A stretch of 64,000 nucleotides of DNA from Ehretia macrophylla (lineage: Eukaryota; Streptophyta; Magnoliopsida; Boraginales; Ehretiaceae), in assembly GCA_037974665.1 (NCBI GenBank), contig CM075773.1, forward strand, positions 30,948,853-31,012,852. The letters are read 5' to 3'. The position numbers and the translations under genes are program-made. Positions 36,269 to 47,000 of the stretch are shown here, in pieces (the stretch's first letter is position 1; every line of letters begins with the position of its first letter). The notes beneath the pieces were generated by a model. It saw only the letters and a program-made list of their open reading frames with translations. It was not told the origin of the DNA and made no database searches.

Positions 36269-36832
36269 TGTGAAACCCCACTTTCTTGCTTATCTCGTTT
36301 TACGTGCTTTACCTCGTTTTGCGTGCATATGATCTGTTTATGTGCTATAGGACTTAGAAAGTTATAATTTTGATGTCAATACTTCTAATACGTGCTAAAT
36401 GTGCATCATGAAATTTTCATCAAAAACGGAGTCAGAAATTTTATCGTCGATTTTCAGTGAATAGTGTTTTCGAAACACGTCCGCTATAATTTTGAAACTG
36501 GTCTTTTTAACCCTTCTAGACCTAGTCCACGGACTTTAATAGACCTGTGTTTGATGAAAACGGTTTTAAAATCGGCTTAAGAATTTATTAGGGTTTTTAC
36601 ACCGACTTTTGCGAAAATCGAGTTTTAAGCCGACTCGGGTGGAATTCTTTGAATGTAAAACTTCTTGTCACCTAAAAATAATCCACTTGAGATATCTTGG
36701 GGGTTGCATATTTATTTTTAACTTGGTGAGCACTAAAATGCAATTAAAGTCATTAAAAACACAAAAATACCTATTAAAACTAACTTTGACTTTGCATTTT
36801 TTTAATTGACCAAGCTTTTTATTATATAATGT

Positions 36833-36886
36833 CATCAACACACACTCACACAACACAAAACACACTCCAAAAACACACACAAAACC
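36833..36886. repeat. CA-rich low-complexity stretch
   Basis: A run of CACAC, AACAC and AAAACAC units follows ATTATATAATG. The identical stretch lies in the 3' LTR at about 42103-42156. It is low-complexity sequence with no evident function. Confidence 0.6.
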
Positions 36887-37378
36887 GTGGCTCCTTGGAG
36901 GAGAAAGATAAAGGCATTTTCAAAGCATTTTTCTCACAGATTTTGCGTTTCAAAGCCGAATTGAGTGATTCAAAGCTTGAAATTGATTGTTTGGCATCCA
37001 TTCTACACATTTCTTGCATCAAAACACATCAAAGGTGAGAGAAAAATTCTAGATCTCAAAATGTCATTTTTGTGTTTTTGCGTATAAATGAAGATTGAAC
37101 CGTTAGAATTGTAATCTGATGTTAGATTATTGCTCCTTGCATGCTAGGGATCATTATATACTAATACTACGAATTTCTATCGGATGTAGCATAATTTTTA
37201 TTTTCCGGGCATTTAATTTTGATTAAAATGTTCAAAGTTGAATTAAATGAGTTGTGTTGATCGAAATCGATTGCCGTCGATTTCTAAATACTTGATAATT
37301 ACGTGTTAGCGCTGTTGTAATGCCGAATTTTCGATTACATTGTTTGTGTGAAAATCCGGAAAATCCAGCCAAGATATC

Positions 37379-37395
37379 TTAGGGTTTTAGGGTTA
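37379..37395. promoter_or_regulatory. Telo-box-like motifs in 5' LTR
   Basis: TTAGGGTTTTAGGGTTA holds two overlapping telo-box cores (the reverse complement contains AAACCCTAA). Telo-boxes are known plant promoter elements bound by telomere-repeat-binding factors. Only about two degenerate units are present, so it is not an interstitial telomere array. The copy in the 3' LTR is at 42649-42665. Confidence 0.4.
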
Positions 37396-37689
37396 TCGGG
37401 CATGATTTGGAGGTGTTATGGTGGATTTCCGAGAGGGCTAATGTAGTAGGTTGAATGGGTGAGTGATAGGAACTGATTTGGCAATGTTTGGATTAGTAGA
37501 TTGTAAGTTATGAATTTTAGAAGTTTAGGTTGTCATTCTTTAATTTCTTGAACGATGCCTTAGATGGTTGGGTAGTGTTCGAGTGATGAATGGTGAGTTG
37601 TTGTTGAGTAATTTAGAGTTTAATTATGTATATTATGCATGTTCGGTTAGATGGCCTACTTTGTCATCTAACTTAGTTATTTGTTGTTT

Positions 37690-37765
37690 AATTGATTATT
37701 GATGTTATTGATGATGATGATATGATTATTGATGATGATAAAATGATATTGATTGATTATTGAAT
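37690..37765. repeat. ATTGATTATTGATG low-complexity stretch
   Basis: Repeated ATTGATT, TTGATG and GATGATGAT units make up this AT-rich stretch, identical in the 3' LTR (about 42960-43035). It gives rise to low-complexity open frames that are not credible genes. Confidence 0.65.
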
Positions 37766-38194
37766 GCGGGAATCGGGCACTCTTGTTGCTGATCTCCCAA
37801 TTGATTGATTGATTTATGCTTGCATGATGATTGATGAATATGGAGTCTTGGTATGTGTGTGCCACCTCTCGGGCAGCATCGGGCTGTCGGGTTGATAACG
37901 GCATGACTGCCATAGGCTACCCCCAGCTCGCATGACGGAGATGTCATGGAGGGAAGGGGCTAGTGAGGTACCTCGGGTGCGTGAGTAATGGGGAGTTATA
38001 AGAAGAACGGTTGAGATCGTGATGGCGTTTGGAGCTACACCAAATAGAGTATCCTTATTGATTGGTTATATAGTTATGTGATGATAGCATTATTTATGAT
38101 ATTATTGTTGTTGTGTGTTTACTTGCTCAAAGGACTAAATCCAAGGAGCGTAGTGAATACTGTCGAGATCTATCGGATCCTCACTGGGCTTATG

Positions 38195-38202
38195 TATATA
38201 AG
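38195..38202 (+). promoter_or_regulatory. Candidate TATA box, family A 5' LTR
   Basis: TATATAAG is followed by CTCACTCTC. The same architecture, TATA box then a CTC-rich stretch then a CAG/GT junction, occurs in both family B solo LTRs. Transcription would start roughly 30 bp downstream, near 38225-38235; this is inferred from the motif only. Confidence 0.5.
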
Positions 38203-38229
38203 CTCACTCTCTATTATTGCATGCATACA

Positions 38230-38331
38230 GGTGTACTATCGCAGGATTACGGGTATGTGCCTCCTGAAGAGGAGAATGTGGAAAATGTGCTTTACGTGGA
38301 CGAGTCATATGTTCCTGAGTCTTATCCATGA
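38230..38331 (+). other. Short acidic reading frame in family A 5' LTR
   Basis: From the CAG/GT junction, a frame GGT-GTA-CTA-TCG runs 33 codons to TGA. It contains VPPEEENVENV and many acidic residues, and is open upstream to an ATG at 38113 (72 codons in all). It matches the position and acidic character of the 20-codon frames in the family B LTRs (VPEEN, VPEDD). It may be a leader peptide, a relic exon or a conserved nucleotide element. Translation is unproven. Confidence 0.35.
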
Positions 38332-38758
38332 TTATATGTTGTTTAATGTCATGTATATTAGCTTAATAGACTTTTATATGCTTTGTGGTTCTTATTGTAA
38401 TAGATGTTGAAAGATGATGATCCAAACGATGTTAACTTAGTGGCTTTCTTTTGTTTATGGTTAAGTTGTTAGATGTGTCTCAACTTATTTTTGAAATGTA
38501 TGATAAGGTTGAGGTATTGTATGTTATGTTGGAACGGAGGCAGATAACGAAGACTGATTATTGTATATTACGGTTATGTTGTGTTTTGTTATGCTGTTGA
38601 GGAGTTGTTGTTTGTATGGTTATGGAATTGGATGTTTAATGTTATTAAGGAGGTTGGTTTAGAACCTCGGAAATCTATTTACTGTCGTTACGCTGCCGAA
38701 ATTCCGTTGCGTCCTGACTGATTGTAGGTGGGGTCGAGTTGGGGCGTGACAGTTTAAG

Positions 38759-38770
38759 TGGTATCAGAGC
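38759..38770 (+). other. Primer-binding site (initiator Met tRNA type)
   Basis: TGGTATCAGAGC begins 7 bp after the 5' LTR end (CGTGACA, then GTTTAAG). It is complementary to the 3' end of plant initiator methionine tRNA, the usual primer for many plant Ty3/gypsy and Ty1/copia elements. The following GCATG is not complementary, which gives a 12-nt match. Confidence 0.85.
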
Positions 38771-38859
38771 GCATGTTAGCTGTCAGCCGGGGTATCCTCG
38801 GAATGTGGGTAGTGGTCTAAGCATGCAAGTATGTATTAAGTGAAAGAAAAGTAAAACAT

Positions 38860-39370
38860 ATGTTAATATGTTTATGTGATTAATTTACTTATGTGTCTAA
38901 CTTTCTATGTGACCAGTATGCCTTGTGTGTTAAGTGAACTAATGTGGTCAATATGTTTTATGTGATAACGTGTTATACGTACTCAATGTGTTGTAATTAA
39001 TGTGCACTATGTGATTCATGTGTATTATGTGACAATTGTGTTTTATGTGATTTTGTGCCTTGTGTGAAGTTAGTTGTTTATGTGCTTTTAATTGTTTATA
39101 ACTAGCTTATGTGAAACAACGTGCTTTAGGTGCTCAATGTACTTTAAGTGACCAATGTGAGTTACGTGATCAACTTGTCTTATGTGAAGTTTGTTGCTTA
39201 TGTGACTTTAATTGTTTATAACTTACTTCTGTGATATAACCTGTTTATGTGATGTTGGCTTCTTATATGTTGAATTGTGTGTTATGTGATAATGTTGCAT
39301 TGTATGATAATTGTGCATTACGTTGTACTTGTCTTTCATATGATATAGTTGCATACATGTTTTAACTCGT
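38860..39370. repeat. TTATGTGA-type degenerate repeat
   Basis: Motifs such as TTATGTGATTA, CTATGTGACC, TTATGTGATAA and TTATGTGAAG recur throughout at irregular 15-30-bp spacing. It lies just downstream of the PBS, where packaging signals and leader structures usually occur. Function is not known. Confidence 0.6.
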
Positions 39371-39534
39371 GAGTGACCTTTTAATGTCTAGGGTGGTTGT
39401 AAGAGTTTTCGGAAATAGTGGTAGGCCATGATTTTGAATTATTATTATTCTAGAAGTTTATCAGTTAGATTTTCATTGTTATGTTTATGGATTTTAGTTT
39501 CGGCTTAGTGGATTGATCTTGATATTCCTTTAGC

Positions 39535-40160
39535 GAGAATGAAGTTGTTCGAGGAAATAGCAACGTATCTTGATGATTATAATTACTTTTGTTGCCATGT
39601 TTAATTTATTATTACTTGGAGATGAATCATAAGTTGAGGTTTCTGTGAGGTTGTGATTAGACACTTTTGGAGTCTCAACTCAGACTATACTGTCTTGAGG
39701 TTATTTTAGAATGAATTTATTTGAGGAATTAGTGATGTATATTTGTGAATGGATTGAACTGTGGTATAACATGTGAATATGTCTATTATTTGGGATTGCT
39801 ATATTATTAATGGATATTTTGGAGTTTTGATCTTTAAACCTTGGAAACAATTGGAGTGATTCCTGACTAAAGTTACTTTAATTGAAGATGTAATTGTTGG
39901 GAGATAGAATTATTTGAGGAAATAAGAATGCATTTCGGTGGCTGAACATTTACTTACCTACATTAAGCTTTTGAGTTCTAGGTGGTATGACTTTCTAAAT
40001 TGTTGATTGAGGATTCGCTTGTGTTATAATGAGTTAATATGAATCTGTATTGTGTTATCAGATTTTGGAGTATTCATTAGTGAATCTTGTTGGGTAATCA
40101 GTGATTTATTTTGTTTAGTGATTGGTCTGGTACGGAATATAAATTTTGGAGTGATTTATC
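39535..40160. repeat. Decayed tandem repeat of about 170-190 bp
   Basis: Three related segments begin with GAATGAAGTTGTTCGAGG (39538), GAATGAATTTATTTGAGG (39710) and GATAGAATTATTTGAGG (39901). Each is followed by related AT-rich text and a TTTGGAG motif. Identity is modest, so the duplication predates the insertion by a wide margin. Confidence 0.5.
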
Positions 40161-40689
40161 TTGTTTGGTGATTGTTATGACTCTTTAGGTTCTCTAGATC
40201 TCCTTCGTGTCTTGTCTTGGTAGGAAGATAGTTTGTAAGATTTGACTTGTTGGTGTTTAAGTGTGTAGGTGGGACACCCTTCTTGTGCTTCATAATTCTA
40301 TCAGTCTTATTATTCCCTTTTACTCTATTCTCAGTTATTTGAGAGAGAGTTACACTTTTTTTAACATATCAATTGTTTCTTGAAAGTTTTGCTTATTGAA
40401 TTAATGGATCCTATACTCATTTGACATTGTTTCTATTCTTAACATTCATATTTGTTTCTTATAGCAATGTCGCTTATTGGAGTTAAGGTTTGAGACTTCT
40501 ATATTTCATTTTATATCTCCAGCCATTGGTTTCAATATTTCATTTCATTCTATTACTATTCATTTGAAAGTAATTTTTCCTTTGGTATACCATTTTACTT
40601 ATTCGAATTTCACTTGCTTGATGTACTCTCTACCTAAGTACATCATTGATATTCTTATTGATCTTTGTTAATCATATTGTTTCATTATT

Positions 40690-41110
40690 AAATCCTGAGC
40701 CATTACTTTGCTAGTAATTGCTCATTTAATATACTCAGCATTGTCCTTTCTTATTTATACTTCTTTGGTTATTGTATGCTGAGATACTCATTATCTTGCC
40801 ACTCATGTTTTCTATTGAATTAACCATCTCTTATCTCTTAATTTCATTTCACCTCAAGTACAACTTACTTGTTGGTTCCTTGAACAATCATTGAGAATTG
40901 AAATATCTACTTGTTCAGGAATTTTTGTTTAACATACTCAGCACTGTGTTGACTCGTCATCATCCTTTGTTCGTACTTATTTAACTGATAGGTGCTGAGA
41001 CATTTCTTATCTTAGTTATCATGCTTCCTTATTAAACTATTAGCCTCTTGATTCTCTAACTTGTTTGACCTCTTGCTCCCTTGATTGTTGGCTCAAATAT
41101 GACTCTCCAT
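40690..41110. repeat. Decayed direct duplication of about 235 bp
   Basis: The order ATACTCAGCA, then TGCTGAGATAC...TTATCTT, then ATTGAATTAACCATCTCTTATCTC in the first copy matches CATACTCAGCA, GGTGCTGAGACA...TTATCTT and ATTAAACTATTAGCCTCTTGATTCTC in the second. The copies are about 235 bp apart and are considerably diverged. Confidence 0.5.
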
Positions 41111-41525
41111 ATTCTTAATTCCTCGTAAATGTCATAAGAGCCATATTCTGACCAATGTCACTTTTGAGATATTTCCTTGATCAGTAATCATTCATGTTAT
41201 CGTGATTGAGTTTTTAAACCCTCGGGGTGTTCATAGAGCTCTTTTGTGTAGTAGGGGATGATTGATAATTAGTGGTGTCACGCTAAGACTTGGAGTTGGA
41301 ATTTCTTTCCTATGCAATATGATATTAGGTAGGAGAGAATTATGAATTGGAGATTGTCTTGGAACTATGATCATCAACTTGCAGTCAACAGAGGTTGTTC
41401 TTTTGAGGTCTTTGGTTAGTTGTCATCCTAAGAGATAAATGAGAACTAAGAGAAGTATTATTAAGTGTAACGATTGGGGATTTAATTGTCTATCAATTCG
41501 AGAATTGCGCGGACGCAATTGTTTT

Positions 41526-41538
41526 AAGGAGGGGAGAA
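41526..41538 (+). other. Polypurine tract
   Basis: AAGGAGGGGAGAA abuts the first base of the 3' LTR. This purine run is where plus-strand DNA synthesis is primed in LTR retrotransposons. Position and composition are as expected. Confidence 0.88.
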
Positions 41539-44022
41539 TGTGAAACCCCACTTTCTTGCTTATCTCGTTTTACGTGCTTTACCTCGTTTTGCGTGCATAT
41601 GATCTGTTTATGTGCTATAGGACTTAGAAAGTTATAATTTTGATGTCAATACTTCTAATACGTGCTAAATGTGCATCATGAAATTTTCATCAAAAACGGA
41701 GTCAGAAATTTTATCGTCGATTTTCAGTGAATAGTGTTTTCGAAACACGTCCGCTATAATTTTGAAACTGGTCTTTTTAACCCTTCTAGACCTAGTCCAC
41801 GGACTTTAATAGACCTGTGTTTGATGAAAACGGTTTTAAAATCGGCTTAAGAATTTATTAGGGTTTTTACACCGACTTTTGCGAAAATCGAGTTTTAAGC
41901 CGACTCGGGTGGAATTCTTTGAATGTAAAACTTCTTGTCACCTAAAAATAATCCACTTGAGATATCTTGGGGGTTGCATATTTATTTTTAACTTGGTGAG
42001 CACTAAAATGCAATTAAAGTCATTAAAAACACAAAAATACCTATTAAAACTAACTTTGACTTTGCATTTTTTTAATTGACCAAGCTTTTTATTATATAAT
42101 GTCATCAACACACACTCACACAACACAAAACACACTCCAAAAACACACACAAAACCGTGGCTCCTTGGAGGAGAAAGATAAAGGCATTTTCAAAGCATTT
42201 TTCTCACAGATTTTGCGTTTCAAAGCCGAATTGAGTGATTCAAAGCTTGAAATTGATTGTTTGGCATCCATTCTACACATTTCTTGCATCAAAACACATC
42301 AAAGGTGAGAGAAAAATTCTAGATCTCAAAATGTCATATTTGTGTTTTTGCGTATAAATGAAGATTGAACCGTTAGAATTGTAATCTGATGTTAGATTAT
42401 TGCTCCTTGCATGCTAGGGATCATTATATACTAATACTACGAATTTCTATCGGATGTAGCATAATTTTTATTTTCCGGGTATTTAATTTTGATTAAAATG
42501 TTCAAAGTTGAATTAAATGAGTTGTGTTGATCGAAATCGATTGCCGTCGATTTCTAAATACTTGATAATTACGTGTTAGCGCTGTTGTAATGCCGAATTT
42601 TCGATTACATTGTTTGTGTGAAAATCCGGAAAATCCAGCCAAGATATCTTAGGGTTTTAGGGTTATCGGGCATGATTTGGAGGTGTTATGGTGGATTTCC
42701 GAGAGGGCTAATGTAGTAGGTTGAATGGGTGAGTGATAGGAACTGATTTGGCAATGTTTGGATTAGTAGATTGTAAGTTATGAATTTTAGAAGTTTAGGT
42801 TGTCATTCTTTAATTTCTTGAACGATGCCTTAGATGGTTGGGTAGTGTTCGAGTGATGAATGGTGAGTTGTTGTTGAGTAATTTAGAGTTTAATTATGTA
42901 TATTATGCATGTTCGGTTAGATGGCCTACTTTGTCATCTAACTTAGTTATTTGTTGTTTAATTGATTATTGATGTTATTGATGATGATGATATGATTATT
43001 GATGATGATAAAATGATATTGATTGATTATTGAATGCGGGAATCGGGCACTCTTGTTGCTGATCTCCCAATTGATTGATTGATTTATGCTTGCATGATGA
43101 TTGATGAATATGGAGTCTTGGTATGTGTGTGCCACCTCTCGGGCAGCATCGGGCTGTCGGGTTGATAACGGCATGACTGCCATAGGCTACCCCCAGCTCG
43201 CATGACGGAGATGTCATGGAGGGAAGGGGCTAGTGAGGTACCTCGGGTGCGTGAGTAATGGGGAGTTATAAGAAGAACGGTTGAGATCGTGATGGCGTTT
43301 GGAGCTACACCAAATAGAGTATCCTTATTGATTGGTTATATAGTTATGTGATGATAGCATTATTTATGATTATTATTGTTGTTGTGTGTTTACTTGCTCA
43401 ACGGACTAAATCCAAGGAGCGTAGTGAATACTGTCGAGATCTATCGGATCCTCACTGGGCTTATGTATATAAGCTCACTCTCTATTATTGCATGCATACA
43501 GGTGTACTATCGCAGGATTACGGGTATGTGCCTCCTGAAGAGGAGAATGTGGAAAATGTGCTTTACGTGGACGAGTCATATGTTCCTGAGTCTTATCCAT
43601 GATTATATGTTGTTTAATGTCATGTATATTAGCTTAATAGACTTTTATATGATTTGTGATTCTTATTGTAATAGATGTTGAAAGATGATGATCCAAACGA
43701 TGTTAACTTAGTGGCTTTCTTTTGTTTATGGTTAAGTTGTTAGATGTGTCTCAACTTATTTTTGAAATGTATGATAAGGTTGAGGTATTGTATGTTATGT
43801 TGGAACGGAGGCAGATAACGAAGACTGATTATTGTATATTACGGTTATGTTGTGTTTTGTTATGCTGTTGAGGAGTTGTTGTTTGTATGGTTATGGAATT
43901 GGATGTTTAATGTTATTAATGAGGTTGGGTTAGAACCTCGGAAATCTATTTACTGTCGTTACGCTGCCGAAATTCCGTTGCGTCCTGACCGATTGTAGGT
44001 GGGGTCGAGTTGGGGCGTGACA
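41539..44022 (+). repeat. 3' LTR of family A element (2484 bp)
   Basis: It is nearly identical to 36269-38751: 8 substitutions and one extra T in the TATTTATGATTATTATTG stretch. It ends GGGGCGTGACA followed by the TGCCG duplication. The matching TATATAAG is at 43466-43473, the acidic frame at 43501-43602, GGGCAGCATCGGGCT at 43141-43155 and the telo-box pair at 42649-42665. Confidence 0.95.
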
Positions 44023-44027
44023 TGCCG
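44023..44027. repeat. Target-site duplication TGCCG, right copy
   Basis: This is the second copy of the duplication flanking the intact family A element. Satellite resumes with TGGGATTC, in register with the interrupted monomer. Confidence 0.95.
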
Positions 44028-47000
44028 TGGGATTCAAGAATAGAAATATGATGGATTACGTTGTCATCCTTTTCGCTATTCACGACATACGATCCGTGAC
44101 GAAAAAACAGTGCAAAGGAAGAAAAGTGTCCCGAAACTGATGAAAGCATTGGATTTTGGGCTCTGAAAATAGGTGCAGCTGAGCAGGTTAGCTGCCCCCA
44201 TTGTAGAGCTCTCGTATAGCTTTCCAATGGTATACTGTGCACCGCGTAACTCCTTACTGATCAAATGTTATGGGCACCGGAGGGACGGATACCTTGTCAT
44301 AAGCCCCACGCCCTCGGTTTGCGTGCCCAGCCTCCACGTGAAATGAAGTTTTCTTGCCCAAGGTGCCGCGGGATTCAGTAATAGAAATGTGATGGATTAG
44401 GTTGTCGTCCTTTTCGCAGCTCATTACATACGATCCGGGGCGGAAAAACAGCGCAAAAGTAGAAAAGTGTCCCGAAACTAATGAAAACGTTAGATTTTGG
44501 GCTCTGAAAATAGGCACAACCGAGAAGGCTTGTTGTCCCAATCGTATAGCTCTCGGATAGCTTTCCAATGGTATACTGTGCACGGCGTAACTCCTTACTT
44601 ATCAAAAGTTATGGGCACCGGAGCGACGGATACCTTGTCACAAGCCCCACGCCCTCGGTTTGCGTGCCCAGCATCCACGTGAAGTGAAGTTTTCTTGCCC
44701 AAGGTGCCGTGGGATTCGGTAATATAAATGTGATGGATTAGGTTGTCGTCATTTTCGCAGCTCACGGCATACGATTAGAGACGAAAAAACAGGGCAAAAC
44801 AAGAAAAGTATCCCAAAAATGATGAAAACATTGGATTTTGGACTCCGAAAATAGGCGCAGTCGAGTAGGCTTATTGCTTTTGTCGTTGAGCTCTTGGAGA
44901 GCTTTCCAACGGTATGCTGTGCGCCACGTAACTTCTTACGGATCAAAAGTTATGGGTACTGGAGCGACGGATACCTGATCACAAGCCCCACGCCCTCGGT
45001 TTGTGAGCCCAACTCCTACATGAAGTGAAGTCGTCTTGCCCAAGGTGCCATGGGATTCGGTAATAGAAATGTGATGGATTAGGTTGTCATCCTTTTCGGG
45101 ACTCACGACGTACGATCCGAGATGAAAAAACAGCGCAAAAGAATAAAAGTGTCCCGAAACTGATGAATACTTTCGATTTTGGGCTCTGAAAATAGGCAAA
45201 GCCGAGCAGGCTTGCTTCCCTTGTCGTACAGCTCTTCGAGAGCTTTCCAACGGTATACTGTGCGCCGCATAACTCCTTACAAATCAAAAGTTATGCACAC
45301 CGGAGCGACGGAGACCTTGTCACAAACGTCACGCCTCGGTTTGTAGGCCCAGCCTCTACGTGAAATGAAGTTCTCTTGCCCAAGATGCAGTGGGAATCAG
45401 TAATAGAAATGTGATGGATTAGGTTGTCGTCCTTTTCGCTTTTCACGATGCACAATCCGAGATGAAAAAACGGCGCAAAAAAAGAAAAGTGTCCTGAAAC
45501 TGATGAAAACGCTGGATTTTGGGCTCCAAAAATTGGCGCTGCAAGCAAGCTATCTCCCCCTGTTACAGAGCTCTCGGATAGCTTTCCAATGGTATACTGT
45601 GCACCGCGTAACTCTTTACGGATCAAAAGTTATGGGTACTGGAGCGACAGATACCATGTCACAAGCCCCACGCCCTCGGTTTGCTCACCCAGCCGCCATG
45701 TGAAGTAAAGTTTTCTTGCCCAAAGTTTCGTGGGATTCGGTAATAGAAATATGATGGATTAGGTTCTCGTCCTTTTCACAGCTCACGATGTACGATTCGG
45801 GATGAAAAAATAGGGCAAAAGAAGAAAAGTATCTCGAAACTCATGAAAACGTCAGATTTTGGGCTCCAAAAATAGGCGAAGCTGAGTTGGCTTGCTACCC
45901 CCATCGTAGAGCTCTCAAATAGCTTTCCAACGGTATGGTGTGCGTCGCGTAACTCCTTACGGATAAAAAGTTATGGGCACCGGAGCGACGGATACCTGAT
46001 CACAAGCCCTACGCCCTTGGTTTGGAGGCCCAGCCTCAACATGAAGTGAACTTCTGTTGCCCAAGGTGCAGTTGGATTCGGTAATAGAAATGTGATGGAT
46101 TAGGGTGTTGTCCTTTTCACAGCTCACGACATACGATCCGGGACCCAAAAATAGCGCAAAAGAAGAAAAACGTCCCAAAACTGATGAAAACGTTGGATTT
46201 TGGGCTCCGAAAATAGGCGCAGTCGAGCAGCCTTAATGCCCCCGTCGTAGACCTCTCAGAGAGCTTTCCACCAATATGTTGTAGGCAGAGTAACTACTTA
46301 CAGATCAAAAGTCATGGGCACCGGAGCGACAGATAACTAGTCACAAACCTCACGCCCTCGCTTTGCGGGCCCAGCCTCTACGTGAAGTGAAGTTCTCTTG
46401 CCTAAGGTACCGTGGGATTCCGTAATAGAAATGTGATGGATTAGGTTGTTTTCCTTTTCACGGCTCACGACGTACGATCCGGGATGAAAAAGCAGCGGAA
46501 AAGAAGAAAAGTATACCAAAACTAACGAAAATCCTGGATTTTAGGCTATGAAAATAGGTGCAGCTGAGCAGGCTTGCTGTCCCCATTGTAGAGCTCTCAG
46601 ATAGCTTTCCAATGGTATGCTATGCGCAGCGTAACTCCTTACGAATCAAAAGTTATAGACACCACAGCGACGGATACTTTGTCACAAGCCCTACACCCTC
46701 GGTTTGCGCGCCCAGCCTCCACGTTAAGTGAAGTTTTCTTGCCCAAGGTGCCATGGGATTCGGTAAGAGAAATGTGATGGATTAGGTTGTTGTCCTTTTC
46801 GCGGCTCACGTCGTACGATTCGAGACGAAAAAATAGGGCAAAAGAAGAAAAGTATCCCTAAACTGATGAAAACATTCGAATTTTGGCTCCGAGAACAGGC
46901 GCAGCCGAGCAGGCTTACTACCATTGTCGTAGAGCTCTCGGACAGCTTTCAAACGGTATGCTTTGCGCCGCGTAACTCCTTACGAATCAAAAGTTATGGG

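Larger units (their letters stand above)
36269..38751 (+). repeat. 5' LTR of family A element (2483 bp)
   Basis: It starts TGTGAAACCCCAC and ends GGGGCGTGACA. It contains a short run of CTCGTTTTACGTGC-type units near the start, an A/C-rich stretch (36830-36885), two adjoining telo-box-like motifs (37379-37395), an ATTGATTATTGATG-rich stretch (37690-37765), GGGCAGCATCGGGCT (37871-37885), TATATAAG (38195-38202) and a short acidic frame (38230-38331). Differences from the 3' LTR are at about 37068, 37210, 38102 (indel), 38131, 38381, 38387, 38648, 38657 and 38719. No protein of known function is encoded. Confidence 0.95.
38752..41538 (+). other. Non-coding interior of family A element
   Basis: This is 2787 bp of AT-rich sequence between the LTRs without gag or pol. 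It is built largely of decayed repeats. From 38860 to 39370, TTATGTGA and ATGTGNT motifs recur every 15-30 bp. From about 39535 to 39960, a block containing GAATGAAGTTGTTCGAGGAAATAG recurs near 39538, 39710 and 39903, and TTTGGAGT recurs near 39667, 39819, 40063 and 40146. From 40690 to 41110 there are two diverged copies of a block with ATACTCAGCA, TGCTGAGA and TTATCTT, about 235 bp apart. The longest open frame is 64 codons at 40477-40671 and is not recognisable. Confidence 0.8.
36269..44022 (+). mobile_element. Intact non-autonomous LTR retrotransposon (family A, LARD-like)
   Basis: The 7754-bp element has a 2483-bp 5' LTR, PBS, 2787-bp interior, polypurine tract, 2484-bp 3' LTR and 5-bp target duplications. 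All the cis signals for retrotransposition are present, but the interior has no gag, protease, reverse transcriptase, RNase H or integrase; its longest open frame is about 64 codons. It must therefore be mobilised by proteins of another element. The line-by-line LTR comparison gives 8 substitutions and one 1-bp indel (about 0.3%), so insertion was recent. TGTGAAACCCC...GGGGCGTGACA termini, a Met-initiator-type PBS and an AAGGAGGGGAGAA tract resemble plant Ty3/gypsy chromoviruses of the Tekay/Del type; this is inference without pol. Confidence 0.93.

Noticed and set aside
37379..37395. Interstitial telomere repeat
   Set aside because: Only about two degenerate TTTAGGG-like units are present, within an LTR; too short for a telomere remnant.
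36609..38410. Pairs of identical open frames in both family A LTRs (66-110 codons)
   Set aside because: They are identical because the LTRs are duplicates. Apart from the acidic tail noted separately, there is no domain or conservation with family B.
38752..41538. Decayed gag-pol inside the family A element
   Set aside because: No frame above about 64 codons and no reverse transcriptase, protease or zinc-knuckle motif was recognised by eye. The sequence is AT-rich repeat material. A tblastx search would be decisive.
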